From Streptomyces sp. 840.1 (GTDB lineage: Bacteria > Actinomycetota > Actinomycetes > Streptomycetales > Streptomycetaceae): a stretch of 64,000 nucleotides of DNA. A model generated the notes under the pieces. It searched no databases. It was not told where the DNA came from and saw nothing but the letters and a program-made list of their open reading frames with translations. Where the stretch lies: assembly GCF_003751445.1 (NCBI RefSeq), contig NZ_RJUU01000003.1, positions 1 to 64,000 on the forward strand, read 5' to 3'. This document shows, in pieces, positions 8,301-16,045 of the stretch (positions within the stretch are counted from its first letter, which is position 1; each line of letters starts with the position of its first letter). A program made the position numbers and the translations under genes.

Positions 8301-8753
8301 GGTGGCGGCGAGCATCAGGTTGCCGTTGGAGTAGTTGACGCGGGCCACCAGCGAGTCGGTGATCCGGAAGTCGGAGATCTGATGCCACGGCACCGCCCCC
8401 TGCCCCTCGGGGACGTACGTCTGCACCACAGCCGACGAACGAGCCGCGTCACCCCCGCCGGTACCGGTCTCGGCCCGTTCCTTCTGGGCAGCACGCCAGG
8501 CCGCGACCTCCGCCGACACGGGCGCCTCGGCCTCAGCCGGAACCGGGGTGTTGGAGCCGACCTTCACCTCAGGCATCTGCGCCTTCGGTCCACCCGGCCC
8601 CCACGCAGAAACAGGCGTCGGATCAGGCGCCGGGGCGGCCAGGGCGGGCAGCGCGGAAGCACCGAGCGCAACCACGACCAGCGCGGCGGTCAGTGAACTT
8701 CTGCTGGACGTACGGGCACGCCGAAACGGCGTGCCGGAAGCACGCGAAACCAT
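5373..8753 (-). CDS. Secreted RHS-repeat polymorphic toxin protein
   Basis: I choose the ATG at 8753 (1126 residues) because GGGGGGA lies directly upstream and a Sec signal peptide follows (basic RRARTSSRSS, then LTAALVVVALGASALPALAA). RHS/YD repeats occupy roughly residues 140-930. The RHS core follows: TDALGSVVAVADEAGTKVNS, FAARYYDPNIGRFTNPDP, NPYLYAEGDPVNRIDPTGLF. RHS repeats build a beta-cocoon that encloses the C-terminal toxin, which is released at the core. The tip after DPTGLF is only 86 residues, rich in Gly and Ala and hydrophobic (AGVVAGGIAGGLCGAAVAAS, GSLGATAGCYAIAWSAG), with no nuclease motif I can see. A membrane-active toxin or a truncated tip are both possible. Neighbours are a candidate immunity gene and an orphan tip. 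Confidence 0.85.
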   Translation of the reverse strand: MVSRASGTPFRRARTSSRSSLTAALVVVALGASALPALAAPAPDPTPVSAWGPGGPKAQMPEVKVGSNTPVPAEAEAPVSAEVAAWRAAQKERAETGTGGGDAARSSAVVQTYVPEGQGAVPWHQISDFRITDSLVARVNYSNGNLMLAATDFDVAGVGQKLRLARTYNSLDTPWGKVSQRWWQEYERYAQIFTSEVVIYDASGAALRFTKETDGAFTTPKGYSKDLKQNTDGTYTLTDRKSGSKDIYDANGTLTKVTDKNHGTITVTQHDEGGEQKGFKVTETRSGRWVDLLKTNASQWQAKDHTGRTAVYDLNPSGDVAKTTDTEGKATQFGYDSSRRLTKITTPEGRVTVFTYDDQNRVTSMLRATALNGSGHTGPTWTYTYSASSPSAAGTTTVTDPEQHTTKYEHDGDGQVKKVTDALNHSRSKTFDANHNVDTSSDAMGVGGTGANVTTYGWDSRNNPTSSKLPTGATATASYQTVAGTDLPGTMTTADDEKTNYTYDTVGNTKSVAVEGTGGGNQSFDYNSASPTCQGFEGQVCKVTMEMTSAKSVSTAFTYDTQGNLKTVKAPAPLGNTTYTYDDLGRTESVKDARGVTVLYTYDNRDRVIKVDSSNYLAVTYSYDGDGNLKQRSDGAGVIEYDFDPLSRETVRTLQDGSQTILTYTPAGNVDTYQDPAGLTDYTWNKANKLESLKDPQNKVTTYAYNNNDVRTKTSYPGSTVHEVTPDKSGRPEHIKATSPKGTLVDLSYTYAKDDGKDGGKIRTSNDTVTGYKTSYKYDSAGRFSYAKEEKAGVVRSSWQYCYDLAGNLTSQGVAPGCPGGTTYAVNDAQQITAKNGSATNWSYDKIGNETAGASTPEGTRTGEKWTDYSQLTSITTGGKTYAGQYGSTDQSERIKLGETFFHNGPIGLAATSTAGVDTGFNREPGGTLNSMTRGGKNYYYLTDALGSVVAVADEAGTKVNSYGYSPRGVPRSITSETVPQPYRFAGGYQDPTGLYHFAARYYDPNIGRFTNPDPSGQEQNPYLYAEGDPVNRIDPTGLFSLSGVADALGPVGDVATGAVHLAQGDTEALWGDVAGVVAGGIAGGLCGAAVAASAGPTLGGSLGATAGCYAIAWSAGQIASNAGSG

Positions 8754-9066
8754 GCAATCCCCCCACGGGACACGTAGACACGGTGACCGCAGAGGCGACC
8801 GCCGGAAGCCCACACGCTGCCACGACTCCTTCACGTGATGCGAACAGATTCACGACTAGAAACACACAAATGAGCAAGAACAAGCCGACTTTCGCAAACG
8901 ATTCCTCCCGAATTGACCTTCAAGAGGTCTTTCTCTTTCCTGGTGACAACTGTTTCGCCATCAACAGATCGGGGCTTGAAACCAACCTCGCAAGACGTCG
9001 GTCCTCGCGCTCGCCGGCATGAACAGTCAAGGTCAGGCAAAGACGCGCACGACGTAACGGGGGATC
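8754..9066. other. Intergenic region upstream of the RHS gene
   Basis: About 310 bases between the divergent RHS gene (minus) and the small membrane gene at 9067 (plus). It should hold both promoters. I see no clear repeat or additional gene; the stretch around 8850-8950 is relatively AT-rich. Confidence 0.4.
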
Positions 9067-9378
9067 ATGGAACAGGACGGGCCGCGGGCGAAACCCAGCT
9101 TCCGCAGAATCAACCGCGCCACCCGCTTGACCGGCACCCTGCTCTGCTGGACACACGCAACCGCCATGGCCCTCACCGCCACCGAGCTCCTGCTCCAACC
9201 ATCGACCAGCCGCTGGGCCGCCGCCCGGATAGCCACGTGGACACTGACCGGCGCACTACTCATCGCCTGGGCCCTCCTGCGCACCGCACAGAAGCAACGC
9301 CTCCACCAGATCGCACAGTCCGACGACACCGGCACCCCATCCCCCGAGAGCGGCCCCACGTACGACCGAGCAGCCTGA
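9067..9378 (+). CDS. Small membrane protein, unrecognised
   Basis: 103 residues, ATG 9067 preceded closely by GGGGGA. Third codon positions are almost all G or C, which argues for a real gene. Two hydrophobic segments lie at about residues 22-43 (TGTLLCWTHATAMALTATEL) and 50-67 (AAARIATWTLTGALLIAW), flanked by basic residues; the tail is polar (SDDTGTPSPESGP). It diverges from the RHS gene. No family recognised. Confidence 0.55.
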   Translation: MEQDGPRAKPSFRRINRATRLTGTLLCWTHATAMALTATELLLQPSTSRWAAARIATWTLTGALLIAWALLRTAQKQRLHQIAQSDDTGTPSPESGPTYDRAA

Positions 9379-9408
9379 CCACCGCGGGCGCCCCAGCCCA
9401 AGGCGCCT

Positions 9409-9672
9409 GCCGAACGGCGTCGGCCCAGTCCACGAAGGTCACGCCGCGGTCGTGATCGCGGACCATGTTGTCCGCGCGCAGGTCGCCACGGACGATCCGG
9501 TCACCGTGGACAAGGGCGGGCCAGGCTGCCTCAAGTTCGGCGAGTTCGTGCAGCCGGCCATGTAAGTCGGGATCCAGGTCGCCGGGCGGGTCGGTGAGCA
9601 GGTGGTTCCATCCGTGGAGGCCCGGTGCCCCGGAGGGCGTGGTGGTGACCGCCACGGTGTAGGACGACTGGA
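9409..9672 (-). pseudogene. Phosphotransferase (APH-like) fragment
   Basis: One minus-strand frame reads LHELAELEAAWPALVHGD, then RGDLRADNMVRDHDRGVTF and VDWADAV. This is the catalytic loop of aminoglycoside-phosphotransferase-like kinases (the HGD/RGDLRADN motif and the later metal-binding VDWA Asp). The N-terminal lobe and the C-terminal helices are missing and the frame runs into unrelated sequence on both sides, so this is a remnant of about 85 codons. The native substrate cannot be deduced. Confidence 0.6.
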
Positions 9673-9715
9673 GGCGAAGGACGTCCTGGCGGCGGCGGAA
9701 CGCTTCCTGTAGGCC

Positions 9716-10075
9716 GTGACCGCGCCGGGGACGCGCCACTGGCCGGACGGGTCGGACTTCCTGGACGTCGCACTGAGCGCGGTGGCCAACAAGGAACGCG
9801 CGGGGCACATCGAGCGCCCGGAAACGTTCGTGGAGGAGCACCGCGCCCGCCTGGAGGAGTTGCTGCGCGCGTACGGGCCGGGCGGCAGGCCCACCTCGCA
9901 CGGCCGGTACGCGCTGGTCGGTCAGGCTGAGACCCTGGTCGTCCTGGAGCGGATGGAGGCCGTTCCGTTCCTCCTGCGCGGCCGGTGGGAGGAGGAACTG
10001 GATACCGTCTTCCTGGAACGACCTCGAGTTCACGTGGCGGCCACGCATCCGCCTCAGCCGGTGATGCGGCCATGA
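9716..10075 (+). CDS. Hypothetical protein
   Basis: 119 residues from GTG 9716, with strong third-position GC. The protein reads TRHWPDGSDFLDVALSAVAN, then FVEEHRARLEELLRAYGPGG and LVGQAETLVVLERMEAVPFL; it has no recognisable domain. An in-frame stop lies directly before the GTG. Just upstream, another frame ends in EAKDVLAAAERFL and a stop at 9712, which looks like the tail of a lost gene. This could be an intact small gene or the 3' part of a larger broken one. Confidence 0.45.
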   Translation: MTAPGTRHWPDGSDFLDVALSAVANKERAGHIERPETFVEEHRARLEELLRAYGPGGRPTSHGRYALVGQAETLVVLERMEAVPFLLRGRWEEELDTVFLERPRVHVAATHPPQPVMRP

Positions 10076-10208
10076 ATGAGCGCGGGGTCGGGCAGAGCGA
10101 TCCTGTCCGGCCCCGCTGTCGTCAGTAGCGACTCATCCGCTCGCCGACCGTGCAGGCTTGCCCAAGGTGGCCTTGGGTCTGCCCCCAGCCTCCGACGGCT
10201 TGCCCGCT

Positions 10209-10723
10209 TCAGCCGCGCAGACGGGAGAACCAACCGGTGGCCTTCTGCTTGGGCACGGCCCGGTCCTGCTCCTGGTCGCGCTCCTCCTGCCGGTGACTCA
10301 CACCCCAGGTCTGCTCCAAGTCGGACTCGAACCGCTGGTCTCAGTCCCCGCACAACGACGGGCACTTCGCTGGGGAACGGCTCCAGCCACGCGCGCGGTC
10401 GCCTTCCATCGTTCGTCGGTAAACGCGGCACCGCATTCTGTGCAGACGGGGCACTGGGGGTCGGGCCAGAAGTCGTCCGGCCCTGCCTCGCCGTGGAGCG
10501 GCTCCTGGCACTCCTGGGTGTCAGCCGCTGGGCTGACGACGGCGGCGCCGGCCTTCTGCTTGCGGCACCCACCGGGCGCGCATCCGGTGCGCGGTGCTGG
10601 CGGCGATGCCCGGCACCCCAGCACGATGCCTGGCATCCAAGGAGAGAGTGAGTCCTCGCCAACTTGGCGCTCCAGGTCAAACGGGCTGGTGTGACCGATC
10701 CTCGAGGTGCTCGTGCTGGTCAT
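10209..10723 (-). pseudogene. Zinc-ribbon protein broken by a frameshift and a stop
   Basis: ATG 10723. The first frame reaches CPVCTECGAAFTDERWKATA (a zinc-binding CxxC knuckle) with good coding bias, then loses meaning. With a one-base shift at about 10390 the sequence continues RGWSRSPAKCPSLCGD, meets TGA where a second-knuckle Cys would be expected, and goes on with DQRFESDLEQTWGVSHRQEE and KQKATGWFSRLRG to a stop at 10209. All pieces keep high third-position GC, so the decay is recent (or partly sequencing error). The original would be a small four-Cys zinc protein with a charged coiled C-terminus. Function unknown. Confidence 0.55.
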
Positions 10724-10836
10724 TAGCGGGAGCCCATAGCCAAGATCATCCGTCAGCGGTTAATTTCGAGGTCCGTCAGGACGAGCAGAGCGCGCAGGAG
10801 TTTGATGGCGCACTCGTCCGCCTTTCCGACACCGCC

Positions 10837-11082
10837 TTAGCCGCGGCGGCGGGCCAGGAGCGTCGTGCCGACAATGACGCATCCGGTGGCCAGGACCTTG
10901 CCGGCCCCGTAGTAGCCGGACCAATCGTTGTCAGCCGCGCCTCCGCGCAGGATCAGCCACAGCAGCAGCCCTATCCCGCTCAAGGCGAGGACCACTCCTC
11001 CGGTCAGCCTCAGCCCGGCCCACCAGGGTGCGTCTCCGGTGGGCGGAGGTTCGGTGTCCTGGCCTCGCTCGCGGTCACTCAC
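10837..11082 (-). CDS. Small two-helix membrane protein
   Basis: 81 residues if started at GTG 11082, which has GGAGAGGA upstream; longer readings have poor coding character. The start (SDRERGQDTEPPPTGDAPWW) is polar, followed by helices at about residues 24-43 (RLTGGVVLALSGIGLLLWLI) and 59-76 (YGAGKVLATGCVIVGTTLLA), and ends in ARRRG. Nothing ties it to a family. It lies downstream of the recombinase remnant and may come from the same lost mobile element. Confidence 0.55.
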   Translation of the reverse strand: MSDRERGQDTEPPPTGDAPWWAGLRLTGGVVLALSGIGLLLWLILRGGAADNDWSGYYGAGKVLATGCVIVGTTLLARRRG

Positions 11083-11620
11083 CTTGTGTCCTCTCCTATG
11101 ACCATGATCTTCAGCAGAGAAGACGTGGCCCATCACGGATGGGTTCCACGCCAAGATGCGGTGTCGGGACACCGCTCGTTTCAGTCGCGGTCGGCTGCCT
11201 GTTTCCTGGACCATTCGGTGGCGTCAGCTCCGTCGCACTCTGCCGCGTTTCCCGCGCGCCACTCCCACCCGCCGACTATCCGCGGCGCGGAGTTCGACGC
11301 CTGTTCCAGACGTACCTCGCTCATCGCACCGCCAGTGGCGGGCGAGCGGGCGAACTGCGGGACGCGCCTTGCCGAATCACTTCCCTCGGCTGGAGCCAGT
11401 TGCCCCGCTCGGTGATGCCCATAATCAGTGCGCCCCGCAGATTGAGTAGCGGCATGTCCTGCACCCGCTCGCACTCCTTCGGGGTGAGGATGCGCTGGGG
11501 GCGCCGGATGACCGTACGGACGTCGCACGCGGGGCCGTTGCTCGCGGGCGGAGCACGGGGCGAACAGGCGTCGCAACAAAAACTGGTCGGTGCGCACGGG
11601 CGCGGCCGCCGGCGGAGTCG
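11083..11620. other. Region without an intact gene
   Basis: Between the small membrane gene and the recombinase remnant. Both strands are open over long stretches because of high GC. On the minus strand a piece near 11380-11480 (TPKECERVQDMPLLNLRGAL) could be a remnant coding segment, but I recognise nothing. Confidence 0.35.
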
Positions 11621-12085
11621 GAGGATGATTAGGTCGGGCTGGATCTGCTCGACCGACTCGCCGCTCGCCCGGCGCCGCAGCACGGTGTGCAGCATGTCCT
11701 CGGTGATGACAGGTGGCCGGCCGCCGCGCTTGCCCTTGCGGGCGGCCGCGTCGAGTCCTTCGAGGGTCAACTCGCGGATGTTCTCCCGCTCGGTGTCCGC
11801 CATCGCCGCGAAGAACGCGAATACGAGGCGGCCCGGTCCGCTGGGGTCGTACATCCCGGGCAGCGGGCGAGTGCAAGCGGGGCCTCGAACTGCGGGTGGA
11901 CGCGGACCCGGGTGCTGACCTTCTCGGAGAACACCTTTTCGCGCGGGGTGCCGTGCTTGGCGAGCGCGTCGAGCTGCGACTGGAGTTCCTGGGTGAGCGT
12001 CGAGCACCGGGCGTACCCGATGCGGATGTCGGCGGTCGGAGCGTCGGGGGCGAGGGCGAGCGGGGCGGGGGTGCCGGGCCGCCGG
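11621..12085 (-). pseudogene. Serine recombinase (resolvase/invertase type), frameshifted
   Basis: The N-terminal part ADIRIGYARCSTLTQELQSQ contains the catalytic serine of the resolvase/invertase family (GYARxSTxxQ), followed by LDALAKHGTPREKVFSEKVS. At about 11860 the frame changes, and the rest is read as GPGRLVFAFFAAMADTEREN, IRELTLEGLDAAARKGKRGG and RPPVITEDMLHTVLRRRASG, the long helix and C-terminal helix-turn-helix. The frameshift splits the catalytic domain, so the gene is dead. It probably served a transposon or integrative element now lost. Confidence 0.7.
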
Positions 12086-12334
12086 GGCTGGCCGGGCCCG
12101 CGGTCGGCCGGGGGTGGGCACGCGCAGGAGCTTGGCGAGCCGGGGCACCTTGGTGAAGCGGCCGGTATGGCAGGTGCCAGCGACCGCGCCGGAGCGCGAG
12201 CGGCACGGTGAGCCGGGTTCGGCCCGGCAGGAGGGCAGCGGCTTGCAGTCGGCGACGGCGTCACGCGGGCCGCCCGGAGGGCTGGGTTGCGGTGGGCGCC
12301 GCGCTTGACTGCCCATCAGCAGCTCCCGGACCTG

Positions 12335-13297
12335 TCACGATCGCGGCGAGGCTGCGTCAAGGAGGGCACGTCCAGCCTTAGTGAGCTCGTGCGTGGCCGT
12401 GCGACCGGCCCGGCTGCTGTCGATCAACCCGGCGTCCCGCAGAATTCCCAGGTGTTCGCTGGCCGTCGGGGGAGTGACGCTCACCAGCCTGGCCACAACG
12501 GTCGTCTGCAGCGGAGTGGCGAGCGCGGCCAGGATCCTCGATCGGGTCGTCCCCAGAAGACGGTCAAGCGACCTCGGAGTGGGAGGTGCCGCCCATAGGT
12601 ACCGCCCGGATGCCGGGTAATAGATCGCCGGTGTCCAGTGGTCCGAGGTGGTGCACTGCATCCGGTCGGTGATGAACAGCGACGGAACGAAAATGAGTCC
12701 CTCAGGGCAGTCGACGTCGATGTCGACTGTCTTTTCGACGGTGATGACGTCACCCTCGCACGCAGCGGAAGGGTGCAGGCGCGGAAGGACTGCGCGCAAT
12801 CCCTCGCGGTTGACCTGGATGGCCCGATCCAGCATCTCGGCACGCAGCGCCTCCCGCATGGACGGCCATTCCGGTTCGATAACTGCCTTCCAGAGGCGGC
12901 GCAGCGCATCGGCGGCCTCGGACCTGGCCCGGTCGGGGTCATCGAGCAATCGGCGGCTTGTTTCTGCCTCGCGTCCCCTCGTAGCGTCGACCAGTTCGGC
13001 GTACGTCAGGTCCGCCGGCGCGGCGAGGAGGGCATCCACGCCTTCCTCGAACGTTGGCTCACTGGACATCGGCGATGGGTCAAGGAAGTCGGGTCGGTAC
13101 GCGCCATCGGCCATGAAGACCGTGAGCGCCCTCAGGTCCGGGAGCGAGAGACGGTGGCGGCGACGCCGAAGCCACGGGTGGAACATCGGGTGACGCTGCG
13201 GTTCGGTCAAGAGCTGGGCGAGACTGACCACTTCGTGTATCGGCGACATCGCCCACCGCACGCTCGCAGCACCAACGCCCAATCGGTAGCGGATCAC
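12335..13297 (-). CDS. ArsR-type winged-helix regulator with DUF5937 domain
   Basis: About 320 residues when started at GTG 13297 (IRYRLGVGAASVRWAMSPIH), the usual start of this family. The N-terminal two thirds resemble the DUF5937 domain found in actinobacterial regulators. The C-terminal part is a winged helix: RSRILAALATPLQTTVVARL, TPPTASEHLGILRDAGLI, RAGRTATHELTKAGRALL, with the recognition helix at TASEHLGILRDAGL. It diverges from the cupin gene at 13364, and the start-to-start gap is only 66 bases. It probably controls that gene and itself from the shared promoter. No metal-binding Cys motif is visible, so the signal is unknown. Confidence 0.75.
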   Translation of the reverse strand: MIRYRLGVGAASVRWAMSPIHEVVSLAQLLTEPQRHPMFHPWLRRRRHRLSLPDLRALTVFMADGAYRPDFLDPSPMSSEPTFEEGVDALLAAPADLTYAELVDATRGREAETSRRLLDDPDRARSEAADALRRLWKAVIEPEWPSMREALRAEMLDRAIQVNREGLRAVLPRLHPSAACEGDVITVEKTVDIDVDCPEGLIFVPSLFITDRMQCTTSDHWTPAIYYPASGRYLWAAPPTPRSLDRLLGTTRSRILAALATPLQTTVVARLVSVTPPTASEHLGILRDAGLIDSSRAGRTATHELTKAGRALLDAASPRS

Positions 13298-13363
13298 TCC
13301 ACCATTGTTAGGCCACCGCCGAAGTGAGCGCGAGTAGAACGGCGAAGCACCGAGACTCGGGTC

Positions 13364-13837
13364 ATGACCGACACAGAGTCGATTGCCCGGTGTTCCAAGG
13401 AGCCCGAGCGAGCCCAACAGACGCGAAAGATCCGGCTGGGCGCCAGCGGATCGACCATCGAAGTCCTCGCGGGTCCGGCGGAGACCAGCGGGATCGTGAG
13501 CATCTACCGGTGGCACATGTCGCCCTCCAGTCGGGGACCTGCCCCGCACTTTCACACGACCTTCAGCGAGACCTTCATCGTTGAAGAAGGTGAAGTCGAC
13601 TACTTCGACGGGCAGGCCTGGCGAACACTGCTGCCCGGCGACACCGCGCATGCCGCGGCGGGCGACGTCCACGCCCTCCGGAAGGAGGGCGCCGAACCTG
13701 CCACCCTCCTGATGGCACTCTCGCCAGGTGTACCGCGGGAGGAGTACTTCGCACAGCTCGCCACTGTGAACGAGCGTGACCTGAACCGGCTTCACGAAGC
13801 CCACGACAACCATTTCGTCGACGACTACGGACGGTGA
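13364..13837 (+). CDS. Cupin-domain protein
   Basis: 157 residues, ATG 13364. The cupin_2 fold is shown by APHFHTTFSETFIVEEGEVD (metal-binding His-x-His with the following Glu) and the second motif LLPGDTAHAAAGDVHALRKE, positions about 65-115. The C-terminus is a helical, charged extension (NERDLNRLHEAHDNHFVDDY). Single-domain cupins of this type are often small-molecule oxygenases, isomerases or binding proteins. It diverges from the DUF5937/ArsR regulator, which probably controls it. Substrate unknown. Confidence 0.75.
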   Translation: MTDTESIARCSKEPERAQQTRKIRLGASGSTIEVLAGPAETSGIVSIYRWHMSPSSRGPAPHFHTTFSETFIVEEGEVDYFDGQAWRTLLPGDTAHAAAGDVHALRKEGAEPATLLMALSPGVPREEYFAQLATVNERDLNRLHEAHDNHFVDDYGR

Positions 13838-14113
13838 GGGCACCGGCAACGGCATGTGCCCCAGCTCCCGGCCCACCCCACTACCTGTCATGCGGTCGTA
13901 GAAGTGCTCCCGCGCGCGAGCGCCACTGCCGAGCCGGGTCCGGAGACCGACTTCGTCCGCAGTGGTCCTCAAGGTGTTGGTGATCTCTGCCTACGACCTG
14001 GTGCGGGCTGGCGAGGCCTTCACCGCGTTTGGCGTCAGCACCCTCGGCAAGACCGCGCTCACCGTCGCCTGCTCCACCCCTTTTCCAACGGCTTCCCAGC
14101 AAAGGAATTCACT
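13838..14113. other. Intergenic stretch between cupin and dehydrogenase genes
   Basis: 276 bases. A plus-strand piece near 13975-14075 reads LVISAYDLVRAGEAFTAFGV and could be a remnant coding tail; no start or family is clear. Confidence 0.3.
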
Positions 14114-14788
14114 GTGCCCAGCATCGCCATCGTCGGAGCCGGCCCCGGTATGGGCCTGGCCATCGCCCGTACCTTCGGCTCCCACGGCTTCGACGTCGCT
14201 CTCATCGCCCGCAACCGCGACAAGCTCAACGACCTGGCCGACCGGCTCGACGCCGAAGGCATCACCGCCGCCGCGTTCCCCGCGGACGTACTCGACCATG
14301 AGGCACTCACCCAGGCGCTCAAGGACGCCGCCACCCGCTTCGGCGGCATCGACGTCCTGGAGTACTCCCCAGGCGGGAGCCTCGAATCCACGCCGCTCAC
14401 CGCTCCGTCCGAGACCAACCCGTCCGATGTGCAGTGGGCGATGGACATCCTGCTCTACGGGGCCATTGCCGCCACACGGGCCGTGCTGCCCCTAATGCGC
14501 GAGGCCGGCGCCGGCACCCTGCTCTACACCAACGGCGCCGGCTCGGCCGACCCCACTCCGATGCTCGGCAACCTCAACGCCGCCCAGGCCGCGCTGCGCA
14601 ACTGGGTACTCGGCCTGCACAAGGAACTGGCCGACACCGGCGTCCAGGCAGCGCACGTCGCCATCGGCGTGTGGATCGGCACGGACGGCCCACCCGGAGT
14701 ACCGGCGGCCTCGGCCGAGGAGGTCGCCCCCCTCTACTGGGACCTGCACACGCAGCGCGACGAAGTCGAACGCGTCTTCACCGTGTGA
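14114..14788 (+). CDS. Short-chain dehydrogenase-like protein lacking the YxxxK pair
   Basis: 224 residues from GTG 14114, with AAAGGA upstream. The Rossmann fold is clear: IAIVGAGPGMGLAIARTFG (glycine motif at residues 8-14), ALIARNRDKLNDLADRL, FPADVLDHEALTQALKDA, GGIDVLEYSPGG. At the place where classical SDR enzymes have Ser and Tyr-x-x-x-Lys, this protein has TNGAGSADPTPMLGNLNAAQ and AALRNWVLGLHKEL, so both the catalytic Tyr and the Lys are missing. It could be a divergent reductase, an NmrA-like sensor or a non-catalytic SDR. The open frame extends upstream to 13856, but coding quality begins at the GTG. Confidence 0.75.
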   Translation: MPSIAIVGAGPGMGLAIARTFGSHGFDVALIARNRDKLNDLADRLDAEGITAAAFPADVLDHEALTQALKDAATRFGGIDVLEYSPGGSLESTPLTAPSETNPSDVQWAMDILLYGAIAATRAVLPLMREAGAGTLLYTNGAGSADPTPMLGNLNAAQAALRNWVLGLHKELADTGVQAAHVAIGVWIGTDGPPGVPAASAEEVAPLYWDLHTQRDEVERVFTV

Positions 14789-14949
14789 CGCCGTCCCGCC
14801 CCCGCCCCACCACCATTGATCTCTGATCCGCCAGTACGGTGGTGGCCGGCCTCGGTACCTTGGGACAACCGATTGCGACAGGAAGTACCGAAGATGGCCA
14901 AGCTGTAGAGCCTGGACGCAGCGCCGACCGGGTGCTTTGCCGTCGGCGG

Positions 14950-15549
14950 TCAGCCCTGCCTGCGGGCCTCGGTGACGGCACGCTTCCAGGTGCTCAGCCC
15001 CCCGCCATGCTGCTCGGCGAGGGCGGCCGCGGTCTCCCCCGCCTTCCGGCCGGGCTCGGCGGCCAGGGCCTCGGCCGCCAGGGCGACCTTGGGGTCCGGG
15101 CCCGTCGCCGGCGTCCGGCCGGCCACTCCGGCCCGGGGACCGGAGTCGGCGTACTCCCACAACTGGCGCCGGGTGCGGTACTCGCGCATGCGGCCGCTCT
15201 CCAGTTTCTCCTCGCGCGCGGGCGCGGGCCACCCGGGCGGCGGGTTGTCGCGATAGTGGCTGACCGCGCTGACGCTGATCCCGAGGACCTTGGCCTGGGC
15301 CGCCGGAAGGAGCTCCTCGTCGGCGTTGCCGCTGTAATCGACGCCGTTCCGCTTCCGCCGGTACTCGGTGTGCCAGCGCTCCCAGGCCTCCAGGTCCCAG
15401 TAGAGGGCGCGGTCGATCCGCCGGGCGGGCGGGTGGCCGTTGCTCTCGCGGTCCGCCCACAGGTTGCGCAGGGTGGCCTCGCCCTTGTAGCCGGCGCGTT
15501 CGGACAGTTCGGCGCGGGTGGCGTACAGCCGCCCGTCGATGGTCTGCAC
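14950..15549 (-). CDS. DNA-binding protein, excisionase-like
   Basis: 199 residues, ATG 15549. Two similar segments each carry a helix-turn-helix plus wing: RAELSERAGYKGEATLRNLW (residues 12-31) followed by RRIDRALYWDLEAWERWHTE, and AAQAKVLGISVSAVSHYRDN followed by REYRTRRQLWEYADS. This layout resembles MerR/excisionase-like DNA-binding proteins of Streptomyces plasmids and integrative elements. A helical tail (KVALAAEALAAEPGRKAGET) closes the protein. It fits a leftover accessory gene of an integrative element, together with the broken recombinase at 11.6-12.1 kb. Confidence 0.65.
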   Translation of the reverse strand: MQTIDGRLYATRAELSERAGYKGEATLRNLWADRESNGHPPARRIDRALYWDLEAWERWHTEYRRKRNGVDYSGNADEELLPAAQAKVLGISVSAVSHYRDNPPPGWPAPAREEKLESGRMREYRTRRQLWEYADSGPRAGVAGRTPATGPDPKVALAAEALAAEPGRKAGETAAALAEQHGGGLSTWKRAVTEARRQG

Positions 15550-15835
15550 GAGTGCTGCTCCTCGGTGGTGTGCGGGACGCGTCTACTACGCTGACGTGTT
15601 CGGTTGTAGGGCTTCGTCGTTGAGGGCCCTTCGGTGGCCGGACCGTTGCGGCCGACGGGATTCCCACGCTATTGCGCCCCGTCGGCCGCGTTGCGTCTCC
15701 GGCCGGCGTCCCGTCGGCTCGGTGGCCGTGAGGCGACACCTCACGACCACTGGCTAACCGGGGTTCGGAGGGGGAGCGGGACTCCCGCCTCACCCCTCCC
15801 TCCGAGCGCCCGCCCGGCCGGCTTGCCGAGAAGGA
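15550..15835. other. Intergenic region
   Basis: 286 bases upstream of the excisionase-like gene. It should contain its promoter; I see no gene or clear repeat. Confidence 0.35.
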
Positions 15836-16045
15836 TCAGCGCTGGTATGCAGCGAGCCACTGGGCAATGAGCGAGGCATCCGTCGCGGGGCCGTCGGCCG
15901 GGTCACCGGTTCCGACGGTGACGAACGGATCGCATCCAGGCGCGCCGAGCTCGTCGTACAGGAACACCGTCCAGCCACCCCGGGCCCCCGGGCCCCCTTC
16001 GATGAACAGGCTGCGGCCCGAACCAATAGGCAGGAAGACGGAGTT
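15836..16045 (-). pseudogene. 3' fragment of an unrecognised gene
   Basis: A minus-strand frame with good coding bias reads SVFLPIGSGRSLFIEGGPGA, RGGWTVFLYDELGAPGCDPF, VTVGTGDPADGPATDASLIA and QWLAAYQR, stopping at 15836. It follows directly after the TAG that ends the upstream frame and has no usable start, so it looks like the tail of a gene whose front was lost or frameshifted. Family not recognised. Confidence 0.45.

Noticed and set aside
8913..9455. 180-codon plus-strand frame overlapping the gene at 9067
   Set aside because: Low-complexity His/Arg/Pro/Thr translation; the 9067-9378 frame has far better codon bias and a ribosome-binding site.
10330..10350. tRNA T-arm-like sequence GGTTCGAGTCC on the minus strand
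   Set aside because: It lies within the decayed zinc-ribbon gene (coding for QRFES), and no acceptor, D or anticodon stem can be built around it.
10325..10360. TGA codon in a Cys-like position as possible selenocysteine
   Set aside because: An upstream frameshift is also required, no selenocysteine element is seen, and decay explains both defects.
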